DNA of 64,000 nt from positions 310,001-374,000 of the forward strand of contig CAJNOJ010000018.1 in NCBI GenBank assembly GCA_905250025.1, given 5' to 3'. Origin of the DNA: Adineta ricciae. Lineage: Eukaryota > Rotifera > Eurotatoria > Adinetida > Adinetidae. Below, in pieces: positions 11,950 to 25,590 of this stretch; the first letter of the stretch is position 1; each line of letters opens with the position of its first letter. The notes under the pieces were generated by a model. That model was not told the DNA's origin. It was given only the letters and a program-made list of their open reading frames with translations, and did not search any database. Both the position numbers and the translations under genes were made by a program.

Positions 11950-14900
11950 ATGGCACAAGTGAGACAGCCGCTACCACCGCAGATCCCTATATTGCCTGAT
12001 GCTGTTCGTTTCCAGTCATCACCAGTAAGACCTGCTGCCGGACAATATGGTCCACCAAGTAACGCATCAGGACAATATACTGGTTCACCTGCTCGACCCA
12101 TGGCTCCTCAACAAAGTGGTGCTTACCCGCCACCACAAATGATGAACCGTCCACCACCACCGGCAGCATCGGCGCAAATGATGAATCGTCCACCACCGCC
12201 GACAGTATCGGCGCAAATGATGAATCGTCCACCACCGCCGGCAGCATCAACACAAATGGGTACTCGTCCACCCCTTCCAGTAGCAGCACAAACACAGATG
12301 GTGAATCGCCCGCCAGCACCAGGATCGACACAAATGGTCGGTCATCCATCAGCTCAAATAGGTCAGCGAATGCCTGGCCCACAAATTGGTAGTCAGCCAC
12401 CATCACAACTTCCTAGTCGCCGACCATCTGAAGCACCGCATCAAGTTGGTACTCTTCCTGGTTCAAATTTTGCAGGCCAAGGTCCACCTGCAGGTATGAC
12501 AAATGGGCCTGGTAGTAATCTTAACTCAAATTTTCAACATTCACAAGTTATGAGTCCAGCATCTAATCGGGTGCCATCAGGTGATCAACAATTACCGCCT
12601 TCCGTATCAAATACTGCCTCTCCATTTCTGCAGAGATCGAACGAATTACCATATTCGAAATTCAATGAAGTGTGTGAAGTTTAATATCTACTTTTTTTTC
12701 AATAACCACCAATTGCTTTCTCATAGAGAGATATATCGAGTGGTATACGAACAGTAAGTGATGATGATGCACTTTCAATGGTATCTATGAACAAGAAACA
12801 TCTGCCTGTCTACGCACGATTTCCATTTGATGTTACTGTAAGTATTTATTTCATTTAAAAATGTCAATTTTTTCAAATTATTTACATAAAGCGAGAGAAA
12901 AGTACGCAAAATAAAATAATAAGAGCAGCAATTGAGAATTCTTTTTCTCTTCGTTTTCTATCATTTAACGTAAAGTAAAAGATCGCAGTTTGACGTTGAT
13001 AGCAACAGCAACGATCGACTTTGACGACAACATAAAACTTCAACAATAGAAACGACACGTTCTGTGACACGTTCTTAATAAGCAAAAAATTTATAAAAAA
13101 ATCTTTCTCGCCCCTTATGAATAGAAATTTTAAATGGCCGTATCTGAATCGATATATTTTTCTCTAGTTTCTATCGCAACCAATGAATATGACTGTGGAT
13201 AATAGCATTCAAGATCTTCGACATCGTCTCATTGAATCCGTAAATGATCACAAAGATTTTTCTGTAAGACAAGCGGTTAACGAAACGATTTTTTCTATTC
13301 AGGAACTTAATCATCAACGTCGCACTACAGACGAGTATATCAAACGAACACGTATGTGGCTTCTCTTTATTCAACACTTGTAACTGTTTTTTGTGGATTC
13401 CTTCAGATCGCATAGGCGTGGAAACGGATCCAGAAACACAAATGGATCTTGAACGAGAACTAGAAATACAAAAAATTCAGGTAGCTATTTTTATTACTGA
13501 TTAGCAAATTATTTCTTTCTCTATTTGAAGGCATCGTTAAATAGTGGTCGTCGCTCGCGACCACCAATATTACTATCTGATTATGGCTATGAACCTCGTC
13601 GTGCTCCAGTACAACCACTTAGTGGTTAGTTTCCCCTACTATAAAGCTTTGAGCTGTTAACGAAGTTCGTATTTAGACATTCTTGAAGGGCAGCCTTTTG
13701 CAACTACTAATATGGATGATTTAATCGATTCAATGGCACGCCGACATTTATCAGAACGTCGATATGTACGTTCAATCAATATGAACTCATTCTTCTTCTA
13801 TTATTCAATCCATTTAGATCTCGGCAAACCAACGGCACAGTGGCGTTGGAGGCCATAGCCCGTATTTTGGTAATATTCAATCGGTTTTTTTCCTTCCTTC
13901 GTTTCTAGTATTTATTGTGATATCGTTTTTATGTAATAGAATCTTCCCCACTTGGCCGACGAATAACGTTACGAAGTCAACAACGACCTGAAGATATTTA
14001 CTTTGCAAATAAGACACCAACAAGTTTTCTTGAGCATGGTTTGTTACCGGAATATCAAATTTCAGTTAAGATCGTATTTTGATTTCAGATATAATTCGAT
14101 TGAGCCCAGAGATTTTTAATGAGACACTTCGAGGTGGAAGTGGGTCAACCAACCAGCCTCAACTATCGAATGTGGATCATGTTTGTATTCATTCATCGAT
14201 CTGTTCATTAAAAAATAAACGTTCATGGTATTTTTTAATAGTCAAGCTCCAATGATTCGATGCGTAATGATTCCTCGATTAAACTTCCTCGAATACCCTT
14301 CGGAACGGATACCAATCATCTCAATCAGCCATCGTAAATATCAAATGAAAAGCATGAATATCTATTTGCTTGCATTTTATGTAGACTTGCATCGAACTCG
14401 ACACTTTATTTAGCCAAACATAATCTTCAAGGCTATTCCAATTATCACACTGTTCCAATGAATTTACCAGCTCATACTGAACATTTGATCGAATTACCAA
14501 GTGATATATTTCTAACAGCTAGAAGAGGTGAATTTAATCGTTTGAATGTCAAATAAACTTAACCGCATTGCTTAACCATAAAAATAAAAAAAACACTTTT
14601 CTTTTTCACCAACCTGTGTTCTGTTGTTTTTGTGCACTTCGTATCTTTGTTTTTAACCAAAACTGGATTCTATCTTTTTATTTATTCAATTCTAGACCAA
14701 CTCTATACGCCAATACCTCGTCGGAAGATTAAAAAAAGTAAACAGCGTAAATCTCGAAGACCTCGTATGTATTCAACGAGTTGTTTTCAAGGAAAACTAC
14801 ACTTTTCGTTAATTAGAATCAAGTGCTTCGGAAGATACTGAGACCGAACCATCACTGAACGAAGAAGAAGATGAGGATGACGACGACGACGATGATAACG

Positions 14901-16283
14901 ATGATGACAATGATAATGTGGACGATGGTTTATTTGGAGACAATCGCCGCCGCCACCGAAGCAGAAGCCGGCAAGGTAACATTTAATAAAACCGAAATAT
15001 GACTTTTCTATCTATCAATTCTTATTGCAGATGAACAAGGATTTTTTACTGAAAGAAATCCTCGTGAACGATCGAACAAGAAGTCAAAACATCGTAAGCG
15101 CTTATTTCGAAAAGCAATTATTGCAGCTCTCTTTATAAAAGTTCTCAAACAACGTGCTAGTAGAAGCCGCTCGGTAAGACGAAAGATCATACGTTTTCTT
15201 TCGTAAGAAGAACTTGCCAACACACGAAAGCATCTTCTTGTTTTCAGAAGAGTTCCAGACAATCACTGAGTGCAACAATTCATAAAATTCGTTTACAAGA
15301 AATTATGGTCGCTCTACATCGTGTTTATCTTGAACCGGAAGGCCCCATTTACAATGCACTTATCCAAGCGATTGTTAATCCAGTTGAATTGAAGAGTGCA
15401 TTAAATCCGTCATCGAAGTCCTATAATCAAGCCATCTTTGTTATTGCCGACGCTTTGAAAAATATTATTGCACGGATTGTTGATTTTATGGTAGACTTTT
15501 TTTTCGAAAAAAAAATTGAACAATACGTTGAAAATTCGCTTCTAGCCAAGAGATGGTATCCTTGGAACATCGAAGACGTCAGCGATAGCTGCTTTGATCC
15601 AACCTGGTAATCCATTTCCTGAGAATTACTTTTGGCAGTGTGAAAGAGTAAAGTTAACAATTGGAATTTCGAGGAAATTAAAACCATTTGTTGAACACAT
15701 TTAGGAACTTCTTGAGTTCAATAAGACAAGACTTGTTAATATTACCAAACAGCGTGCAACACTTCTAATCATCGGTTGTTTCATTTTTCGATCATTAGTA
15801 ACAACGGTAGGTTCGACTTTCTAGTTGAGATCAAACTTCATCGCTTTTCATTTTCAGCTTCTTACTAAACCGATTAAATATCGATTATTACTTGGCCAAT
15901 TGACACCGAACCAAGCGGCTAGTCTCAAAGTGCTAGCATCGGTTTTATTCTACGTTGGTCGACGCGCTGTTAAATCTTCCCCACAAATATTAGTATGTTA
16001 GAAGAAGAGTCAAGAAATGAATATTTTTTCTTTATTTTTCTTCAGGCTTTGCCGCATGAATGGAGTCTTTCTTTACACAACGATGCAGCTCTTAAACCCA
16101 TTACTCAAAATTCCGAAATTAAACCTGTTATAGCAACATGTGAAGTAAATTGTCTTCCTTTTTCGAAATCGAGTCGATCGTCTTTACACTCTCTTTTTCT
16201 CTTTTCAGCAATCATTACGTGCTTGGTGTGAACAATACATCCGTCGTATCGATGCAAGTTTTGGCAAAGACTTGCGCACATGA
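11950..16283 (+). CDS. Proline-rich, charged protein of unknown function
   Basis: I do not recognise the family. The first exon (11950-12669) is Pro/Gln/Ser-rich and holds near-tandem repeats of QMMNRPPPP (12136-12300). Following exons (12727-12837, 13168-13351, 13407-13480 and about ten more to 16283) read on in phase. They give a helical segment (SVRQAVNETIFSIQELNHQ), a Ser-rich middle, a run of Asp/Glu (about 14840-14940) and a very basic run (KKSKHRKRLFRK, about 15080-15120). The ordered C-terminal part of about 280 residues contains IHKIRLQEIMVALHRVYLEP, KRATLLIIGCFIFRS-type hydrophobic helices and LRAWCEQYIRRID before the stop. The total is about 900 residues. The disordered front with an alpha-helical C-terminal domain suggests a scaffold or ciliary/centrosomal protein, but that is only a guess. 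Exon borders in the middle were not all verified. Confidence 0.7.
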
Positions 16284-16851
16284 ATATAATCATTAACTTT
16301 TCTTCTTTCTTTGCTGAATTTACAATTTGTTTGATTGTTTCTTTTCCTTCTTCATATACATAAATGAAATTCCCGGACAGGTTCTACTGTCAAGGACATC
16401 ATCATTTCTTTTTCTCTGGAATTCTTCAGGGAAATCGTTTCTCCGTTGAGTTTTATTTATCTATTAGTATTAATATTCCAAGTCGCTGTCTGATTATTCC
16501 ATACATGGGCGAAAGTAAATTAATTTAAGTATCCGTTCTCTAGCGGTTAGCCGAACGATCGATCGAGCTTCTTATGCATATTTAGTTTGCTTTTCATTAG
16601 AAGTTTCTTTCGTTTATTTCTCATGGCTGCTCTCCGAACAAATGTGGTATGAAATGAAAACAAGTGTCGAGACAGAAAGAGGAAAAAAGAGGAAAAGAAG
16701 AATTCAATCACAATTGCCAACAATATAAAAAGGAACTTGAAAGAAAAAGAGAAGAAAAAAAACTGAAATCGAACTATATAAGCTGTACAGGACGGCATTC
16801 ACATGTTCATAGAAGGAATTGCTTTTAACTAGAACCATCGTCAATGACTAA
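16284..16851. other. Intergenic, convergent gene ends
   Basis: This A+T-rich stretch lies between the 3' ends of the proline-rich gene (+) and the Shaw channel gene (-). Nothing coding was seen. Confidence 0.5.
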
Positions 16852-19180
16852 TCAAGTAAGAACGTCTGTGCGAATTGTTTGTGATGATAATGATGATGTA
16901 AGTTGGACTAGATTATGATTATCATCTTGTGTGTTCATTGTACTAGTGCTATCAGTTATCGGTGATATATTTAAACTTCCAAGTTTCATTTCCATTTCTT
17001 CTATAAAACAAAAGAAGAGATTCAAATACAATATATTCGAATAGTAATAATGATATGGATATGAAAATCAACATTCAACTAAGCAACAACAAATTAATAT
17101 TACAACAAATAAAATAAATTGAATGTCAACTGAAATAACGATGGATCATGCAAGTTGTGGAATACAAATAAGGATAGAGGGGGAGAGAGAGAAGGACGAA
17201 AACACGTTGAACGGGATAGTGATGTAAATGGCATTCATGATATTCTAATATGTAAACTTACAAGTTTTCATTCCAGTCATCATAATGGATGGTCCTCTAA
17301 AGAAATGTACTTGTTAAAATCATATTTGTTGACAAGTCTCGCGTGCTTTGCTTTTCTTTTAGTTCAATGAAGTGAAATTATATCATTCAAAAATAGGAAA
17401 TTATATAGTGCATGTATGTTCATAAAAACAAAATAATTCAAAGAAATAATATATAGATATATAAATACATAGATAAAGTGTTCAATATGAGTATATATAT
17501 ATATATATGTATTTTGATGGCAACGAACAGCAAAAGAATTTCGTACCTAAAGTTCGAATGGTTGAAAAACCATGGAAATCAATTTTCCGATGTATGTACT
17601 TCTTTTTAGACTTTTGCCATATGAGATTGAGGGGTATCTATCCTCGGACTAGGACGAATCATTGGTGTACGTTCTTTATCGTCGTGTCCTATATGTATGA
17701 ATGAAATATGGATAGAAGAATTTTGTAATATAAATATTCAGATGAAGAATACTAATTAGAAAAGGAAACAAATAGATTTGTCGCCTGAAGATTGTGTTAC
17801 TAGACTAGATGAGAAAATGAATGTCAGTGAATGAGCAGGCAGACATATGAAATCAACATCGAGAGGAATGACACACAAGTATGCATACAAATATATCACG
17901 AAAAAGAATTTTTCCTCGATTGATTAGGTTTTCTTCGAAGAAAAATAGAGCTATATCATCGAGGGAAGGCGACGTATTTGAAGATAAGATTTGCCGTAAA
18001 CATAGACAGATGTGACCAAATATATATTTATAGCGGTATACGCTGTAAGTCGCCTTGAGTAAAGCGATGAATAATATATATATATATATACATGAAAAAT
18101 GGAAAGGAGTGGGATGTTGAAGAAAGGAAAACAGCTGAAGTTTCATATGTCTGAGAAAACAAGAAGTGGGGCAGAAAAGAAATTATTGTTTAGAGTGCTG
18201 TACCTTCGAGATAGGCTTGAAAATTACAAGTGACTAAATGGAGAAAGATGAAGGAAATGTTCTCGCTATCATTGATTACATGAGAGAAGCTTTAGAATTT
18301 AAGTTTCATATGAAAAAAAAAGAAGACATTCACTGACATAAAACAATGTGCTTACCAATTCGATTATGAACAGCATTGCTGTCAGTCATACCAAGTTTGG
18401 CAGCCATACCACCGCCACCCTGTTTTATAAGGTTCTTTCGAGGTCCTCCACCAGGTGGTGCTCCTTGCATGCTTATCGATCCACCTGGTCTTCCAGTATC
18501 CATACCAAATTTATTCATTGCTCCACCACCGGTACCACCGCCTGGTCCTGCGCCACCAGCTCCTCGCGCCGGTCGCACTGGTTCAACCGCCATAACTCGT
18601 CGTCGTTTCTTCGGTAATTTCGAACGTGCTTGTGTATGAGAATAGTACATGGCAAAGTTAGCCACGATAACAGGTACGGGCAGAGCAATTGTTAATACAC
18701 CCGTCAATGCGCATAGACCACCAACCATCATCCCAATGTAAGTTTTTGGCACCATATCACCATAGCCGACAGTTGTCATTGTGACAATGGACCACCAAAG
18801 GCCGATGGGTATGGATGTAAAGTCATTTTCCGGATTGTTTTGTAGACGTTCGGCATAATAAATTAATGAAGCAAATATGACAATAAATAGAACAAGAAAA
18901 AATATAAGTAAGATTAGTTCACGCATCGACGCAGTAAACGTGTGGATTAGAATTTTCAGCCCACCATAGTGTCTAGTTAATTTGAATAAACGAAATATAC
19001 GCGTAATAGAGAAGAATTCAAATAACTCCGTATTTGTAAATGATTTTGGTAAAATTTTATTAAATAAGATATCTAAATAGAATGATAATGTTGCAAGAAA
19101 ATCAATGATATTCACGGGTGATCTAACAAAGCCAAATTTCTTTGGTGATACTATAAATCTTGTAATAATTTCAAATGTGA
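16852..19180 (-). CDS. Shaw/Kv3-type voltage-gated K+ channel, 5' part missing
   Basis: The large exon (18357-19180) encodes S2 onward. It has [15 protein letters not shown] (S3), the voltage sensor [14 protein letters not shown] (S4, basic residue every third), S5, the selectivity filter TMTTVGYGD and S6 with the gating hinge [16 protein letters not shown], then [10 protein letters not shown]. These match Shaw closely. A Gly/Pro-rich tail follows. That exon ends ATTG before a GTAAGC donor (plus position 18356). A matching-phase exon at 16852-17000 adds [14 protein letters not shown] and ends with TDVLT and a stop. The intron between them is 1.35 kb. Upstream the frame meets an ambiguous base at 19181, right where S2 should continue. 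The T1 tetramerisation domain and S1 were not found up to 20.8 kb. This may be a gap or misjoin in the assembly, a distant exon, or true truncation. Confidence 0.85.
17001..18356 (-). other. Long last intron of the Shaw channel gene
   Basis: A GTAAGC donor on minus joins a TTTTATAG acceptor, with phase kept. Most introns in this window are 50-70 bp, so 1.35 kb is notable and could hide alternative 3' exons. It contains TA dinucleotide runs near 17492-17508 and 18073-18090 but no obvious coding stretch. Confidence 0.6.
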
Positions 19181-19181
19181 N

Positions 19182-20817
19182 ATGTTGATGGACAAAAAAG
19201 AACTCCGTCACAGGCAGCAATTGTAATGGCAATAGAAGAAAACAACGAGAAATAAACATAATCAAGAGAAAAATCTTGTACACATCTAATAATATTAGCG
19301 CAAGAGGAAGACAAGAAGGAAAATAGATATATCAAGATGACTATTTCAGAATAATGCTAACAACTAGGTCCATGTAATATCCTGTCGCCGATGTCATTAA
19401 TAAAAATGACAAGACAATGAGAATGATTCACTAGCAAACGTCTTTATAGCAGCATGTCTCGAACGAAAGAAGAAGAAAAGAATTGTACTTACTTGAGCAT
19501 GTCGCTTCGTGTAGCATCATGCAATGATTTTCTTTATATACTTATCTGTACTTCTGTTCATCATTACTAAATGTTAGCGTGTTAAACATGTGTACGCTTG
19601 TGAATAAACAAAGAACAATTCTGGCAACGACAAGAAGAATAGAGGAGAGAAGTAAGCGGAGAGTATTTCATTACGGTTACGATTGCTTCTCTCTTTACTG
19701 GCTGTTGTTCGTATTATCTTCTCTTTCAATTTCTGTGTTCATTCTAAAACACATGTTTTTCTTGTCTAAATCTAATGCAAGCTGTCGAACAAGTGATGAC
19801 TGTAATGGGAAAAGCAATGAAAAAGGAATTCTTTTCGTTTCTTTTTCTCTTCTACTTTCTCTCTTTTCCATTTCTTTCGGCTTTCCTTGTTTCCCTTCTT
19901 CTTTCCGTAGCCTTGTCAAGACTATAGGCAATCGTAAATTGTAGCAAGAAAAGAATGGGACACAAGCGGAATAGAAACGTTGTGAGACTCGCTGTGAATG
20001 AGAGGCAAAAGATAAAGTTTCTTTTGTTCATCAATAAAAAACGCTTTTTCTTTCGCTCCGTTTTTTTCCCTTCTCTTGTTCTATGCTTACATAGTGTTGC
20101 TACCGCCTCCGCCTTTCACATCGTCTTGTCGACGACCAAGTCAAGCTAGGAGAGTTACAGCAAAGCATCCAGGCTATTTCCCGTTTTGTTTCCAAGATCA
20201 CTTTCGCCTTTATTTCCTTTTGTCTTATTCTCCTTTCTTTTTCTTCTTACCCATGTGGCTTAGCTTTCGTTAATTATCAACCTTTCAATCCAATGTTTCA
20301 TAATCATCACACATTGAGCAATTCATGTGTATAAATCATTTGCTGTATGATACCAAACAGCAATTTTTACTAATAAGACCGCAAAGTAATGTTCTGGCAT
20401 TGTTGATCTTTTCAAATGACACAGATAAAAATCTGACAAAACAATTAAATCTGTTATAAGGTTCTTTGGAAAATATGACTAATTCAATTAGATTATTTAC
20501 GTTGTTCTTTGACATGTCATCTTCGTATAATTTAATCACAATGCATAAAAGATCTTTGTCATCGTCGTGTACATACTAATCAATGTCAAAGACTGAAAAA
20601 TCAATGAATAGACACATCTACTATATTACATTGTTATTGTGCAAGATTTGCCACGTATAAAGTCATAGCGTGGCAGAAGAAATAGAAAAGAAAAACTACC
20701 TCATTCATTGATGACGCAGTTTTTAAAAAGAAAAATATTATTCACGTAAATATATATAATCTGTAAACGTTGATTCACTTTTTTTGCATACCATAACACA
20801 ATTGAAGAAAAACGCAA
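19182..20817. other. Region without a recognised gene
   Basis: Searched by eye for the missing N-terminal half of the Shaw channel (T1 domain, S1) and for other proteins; nothing convincing was found. The stretch is rich in CT/GA tracts. Its end should contain the promoter of the Arf-like gene. Confidence 0.5.
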
Positions 20818-21480
20818 ATGGGTTATTCAATGTCCAAAATCGCCTCTATCTTTTCTAAGCAGAAGGAAATGCGATTACTACTGAGTGGCCTTGATGCTGC
20901 TGGTAAAACAACTATGCTTTACGCTGCGAAACTTGGTGAAGTCGTTACGACAATTCCAACTATTGGTTTCAATGTGGAAACAGTCCTTTATAAAAACATA
21001 CAAATTGTCTCTTGGGATGTTGGTGGTCGAGATAAAATTCGAGCGCTGTGGCGTCACTATTATCAAGATACATCAGGAATTGCTTTTGTTGTCGATTCTA
21101 ATGATAGAGAGCGAATCGATGAAGCAAGGGTACAATTACATGAAATAGCAAATGAAGATCTGCTACGAGAAGTACCTGTTCTCATCTTCGCGAATAAACA
21201 AGATTTACCCAACGCTTTATCTGTGAAGGAACTCGAAGAAAAACTTGATGTGGCCAAATTCGACAAAAGCCAACGCAAATGGTTTATACAGCCTACAATA
21301 GCTATCCAGAAGAAAGGTATTCAAGAAGGTTTTCAATGGATGGCCGAGACTTTAAATCCCAAAGCTGATCTTAAAGCGCCAATCACTGAAACAATGATGG
21401 ACTCTGTAACTATGAAAGATGACCTGTTAAGTATTTGGAAATCAAGTGGTTTGAAAACATTAACAAGCAAATTTATTTAA
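20818..21480 (+). CDS. Divergent Arf-family small GTPase, intronless
   Basis: This is a single 220-residue frame. The first 180 residues align to ARF1 without gaps at the start: MGYSMS (Gly2, myristoylation type), P-loop GLDAAGKTT, switch 1 [13 protein letters not shown], then [26 protein letters not shown] and the guanine motif NKQDLPNA. Arf proteins switch between GDP and GTP forms to recruit coats and effectors to membranes. Two changes stand out. The catalytic Gln of WDVGGQD (Gln71 in ARF1) is Arg, and the C-terminal CAT/SAK-type guanine motif reads PTIAIQKK. A further 40 residues follow where ARF1 ends (about residue 181 on: [19 protein letters not shown]). The absence of introns, in a window where most genes have many, suggests a retrocopy or an expanded local family. 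Confidence 0.9.
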   Translation: MGYSMSKIASIFSKQKEMRLLLSGLDAAGKTTMLYAAKLGEVVTTIPTIGFNVETVLYKNIQIVSWDVGGRDKIRALWRHYYQDTSGIAFVVDSNDRERIDEARVQLHEIANEDLLREVPVLIFANKQDLPNALSVKELEEKLDVAKFDKSQRKWFIQPTIAIQKKGIQEGFQWMAETLNPKADLKAPITETMMDSVTMKDDLLSIWKSSGLKTLTSKFI

Positions 21481-21613
21481 AAACTTTCGTCAACTAAATT
21501 TCTTTATTGTGAAATCTCTTCAATTCTAACATTTCGACATAAATTGTATAATTTTGTTCAAAAATACGCTTTCGTCGTTCTAAAACATGACAAAATAGAT
21601 GAACTAAAATGAT

Positions 21614-22021
21614 TCAATCATTAACAAACCTTTCATAGAACTGATGAATCTGTGGATATTCATCAGGAGATGTTAAATAACTTGGAAAACGTGGTTCATC
21701 ATTCGAAGAAGAAAATACTTGCACGTTCTATCCAAAAAGAAAGTATAGGAAAAGGTAATTGAGTTCTTTTTCAAGTAATACTTGTGTTTCATAAGTCGTT
21801 GGTTGTTGATCTTCAACTTGTTTTCTGCCAGTTGGTTTATTACTCAAGATGAAACTTTGATTATACAATCGTGTGCGTTGTTTGTGACGACGCCAGAAAC
21901 AACAAAGAATAATCAGTGCAACGATCGATGAAACGAACATAAAAGCAGCTAGGACAAGTAATCCGATCCATGGATCATCGATTCGCTTGAATATCGGAGC
22001 TCGATACAGATTTGAATTCAT
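21614..22021 (-). CDS. Small single-pass membrane protein, unknown family
   Basis: Two exons (21782-22021 and 21614-21727) give 117 residues. A short outer part (MNSNLYRAPIFKRIDDP) leads to one strong membrane helix (WIGLLVLAAFMFVSSIVALI, about residues 18-40 with the following LCCFW), then a basic stop-transfer RRHKQR and a tail with DEPRFPSYLTSPDEYPQIHQ. There is no signal peptide. The juxtamembrane pattern resembles the end of large cadherin-type receptors, so this may be a stand-alone gene or the remains of a longer one; no extracellular repeats were found upstream. The 5' ends of this gene and the Arf-like gene are not shared: their 3' ends face each other 133 bp apart. Confidence 0.6.
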
Positions 22022-22475
22022 TTTTCTAACTCAAAATATAAATACATATCACATCGATTTCAAACTAAACCTTTTACCTGTTTTTTTTTACCTTTGTAAT
22101 CAAGGATTTTTTTTATACAATCGTCAAATGGTTATATGAATAAAAGAACGATCTTTATATCTTAGACATTTCTGTTATTTTTTCATGTGCATAATTCAAT
22201 CACCAACAGTAAAGTGACATACAAAAGCTAGTTAATCCCTTTTTTTGTGTCTGTATACATAGATGTATGTATGATTGTACGATAAAACGAAAGCAAGGTA
22301 AATAAAAATATGAAATGTGTGACGAGACAAATTGATTTGTCCCTTTTCGTTGTTAATCTTATGTTCGTCTTTCGAAAGTAATTGCTTTCACTTCCACGAG
22401 ATTTATTTATTTATAAACATAGGAAAAAACTAGAGTTTGTATACGATCGCTCAAGTTCAATTTTTAACGAGAATT
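22022..22475. other. Intergenic, A+T-rich
   Basis: This lies between two minus-strand genes and should carry the promoter of the small membrane protein and the 3' flank of the upstream gene. No coding signal was seen. Confidence 0.5.
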
Positions 22476-23421
22476 TTATATCTTTTTCAAACGCTCAGCT
22501 AATTGGTTGTAGATAAAAGCAGATGATGTAGCTGTTGATTGCACTTGAGCATAATTCAAATTGGACATTTGTTTTGCTTTGGCTTTGACTTCTTCAGAAG
22601 CATTGATATCAAGAGCGAATTGTTCAGTGGACATCTTGTGTCGTTCGTCACGTGTTTCCGAACGTTGTAAATAAAAATGCGAGATCATGTGAATGACATT
22701 ACCTTTGCCACAGTCAAATGTCACCAATACGGCGTAAGAATTGTATTTTTGATTCAATTCATTTGATTTGATCAAAACACGAACGCGTTGTGCGTCGACT
22801 ATTTCAATGGGATATGATGAGGATTCAAGCCACCATTGTGGGTCGACGTGTTGTGCAGCTGGTAAAAATCCAGCAACAATGGGATTTGTTGGATCGTTTA
22901 CTTGAACACCAACTACTTCATCGCCAGTCATTTGACCATTGTGTCGAACGAACTAATAGTTAAAGAAAGAAGATCAATCAATAGTTAATTGAAGTAGATG
23001 ATTAACTTACTTCGCCAAAAGCAACTTCAAGAACGTTTTTTAAAGCCCAGTCAGTAGTGATCAATTGACCGCCATCATTGACGAATTGACGTAAACGGTG
23101 TGCAGCGTCGGGAGGAAATGTACTTGCACAATTGACATAAACAGTTTGATCTGCTGGACGTAATGGATATGTTAATAGTTCCGATTGATGAACTGTTTTA
23201 AATGGAATTTTCAAGCTGCCTAATACCTGGTGAATGTGATCATATGTGCCTGGAACTACAACTACTGTGTCATCTCCGATTTCATCGAGAAGTTTTCTAT
23301 CTTCAGCTGATAACTGTTCGCGAGCCATAGCTGAGCCAAGTTCGTAGGCATCAGCCATTTCATTTTGACAAACATCATTATGTTGTGTCAATGAAGCACC
23401 AGAATAAGTTTGTTGATACAT
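22476..23421 (-). CDS. Amidotransferase-like (ThuA/GATase1-like) protein
   Basis: Two exons (23011-23421, 22476-22952; 58 bp intron) encode 295 residues. The core shows an alternating beta/alpha pattern: DDTVVVVPGTYDHIHQVLGS, then TVYVNCASTFPPDAAHRLRQ and FVNDGGQLITTDWALKNVLE. The GG-turn between helix and strand is typical of class I glutamine-amidotransferase-like folds. The second half has VNDPTNPIVAGFLPA, PQWWLESSSYPIEI and GNVIHMISHFYLQRSETR. I recall similar sequences mainly from bacteria, so horizontal origin is possible, but no search could be run. The catalytic Cys of true amidotransferases is not evident. The start at MYQQTY is the first in-frame ATG. Enzymatic function is unknown. 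Confidence 0.75.
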
Positions 23422-23959
23422 GTTGTACGTTGTGAAATAATATATTTAGAGAAAAACATAAAATCTGGTTGAAATACTCGTTAATATATACCTTCGGCAA
23501 AGACGAATGATTCATCCTGCGTCATGTTCTGTATAATGCGATGATTGCTTATCACACATCGACAACAGTACAGCTGCTTTCATAGACGTGCAGATTATAA
23601 GGAGAGAAGAAATAGTTACATACTGTAATGAAATTACTGAATGGAAAAGAAGACGAAATAGTAATATGGTGTTCATTGAATCCTTTCATAAGAGTATTCT
23701 TAATCTGGTAAAGTCTCGTCAACAAACCATGCTTCCCAGTTTTGCTAGTAATATACTTGATAGCTACTAGGATAACTTCTCTACCTACGTTTTTTTTTTG
23801 TTGGGTTTATTCTGCTAGAGAAGAAGAGAAGTGGAAACATAGGAATAAACTAAATACAGAAAAGGATACAGATCCATATATATGCATATACTCAAAATTG
23901 TCTTTTAAAAAAAATGTGTGGTTAAATTAGTTAAGTGTTCTTCATATTGGTTATCCTTT
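23422..23959. other. Intergenic
   Basis: Upstream of the amidotransferase-like gene on minus and downstream of SDHB. Short open frames here do not resemble proteins. Confidence 0.5.
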
Positions 23960-25333
<1,374 letters not shown>

Positions 25334-25590
25334 CTAAAACATAGTCGTAAGCGTAAATCTGTAGCAGGATCCTTCTACAAAGGTGATATAAATAAGTGCA
25401 TACGAAAGTTGAGTATCAGGTACACCCTCATACATAATAGAGACTAAAAGTTTTGCGCCATTCATAGCAACATTGGATAGATGTCGCTAAATGATACGAG
25501 ATCTATTGAGATGTTCGTATAGGTTTGATAAAAAAGACTTTGGTTTATTTATCGTTGTGTTGATAGTTTTTACAAAAATGAAAGGAAATG

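Noticed and set aside
11987-12406. 139-codon minus frame opposite the proline-rich exon
   Set aside because: A shadow of the proline repeats; no splice context or homology.
18376-18639. Open frames on plus opposite the Shaw tail (Pro-rich)
   Set aside because: They are antisense shadows of the Gly-rich channel tail; the minus frame matches Shaw.
23480-23526. Possible upstream coding exon (MTQDESFVFAE) for the amidotransferase-like gene
   Set aside because: It has a good donor-like site, but no acceptor before MYQQTY keeps the frame, so the first in-frame ATG of the known exon was kept.
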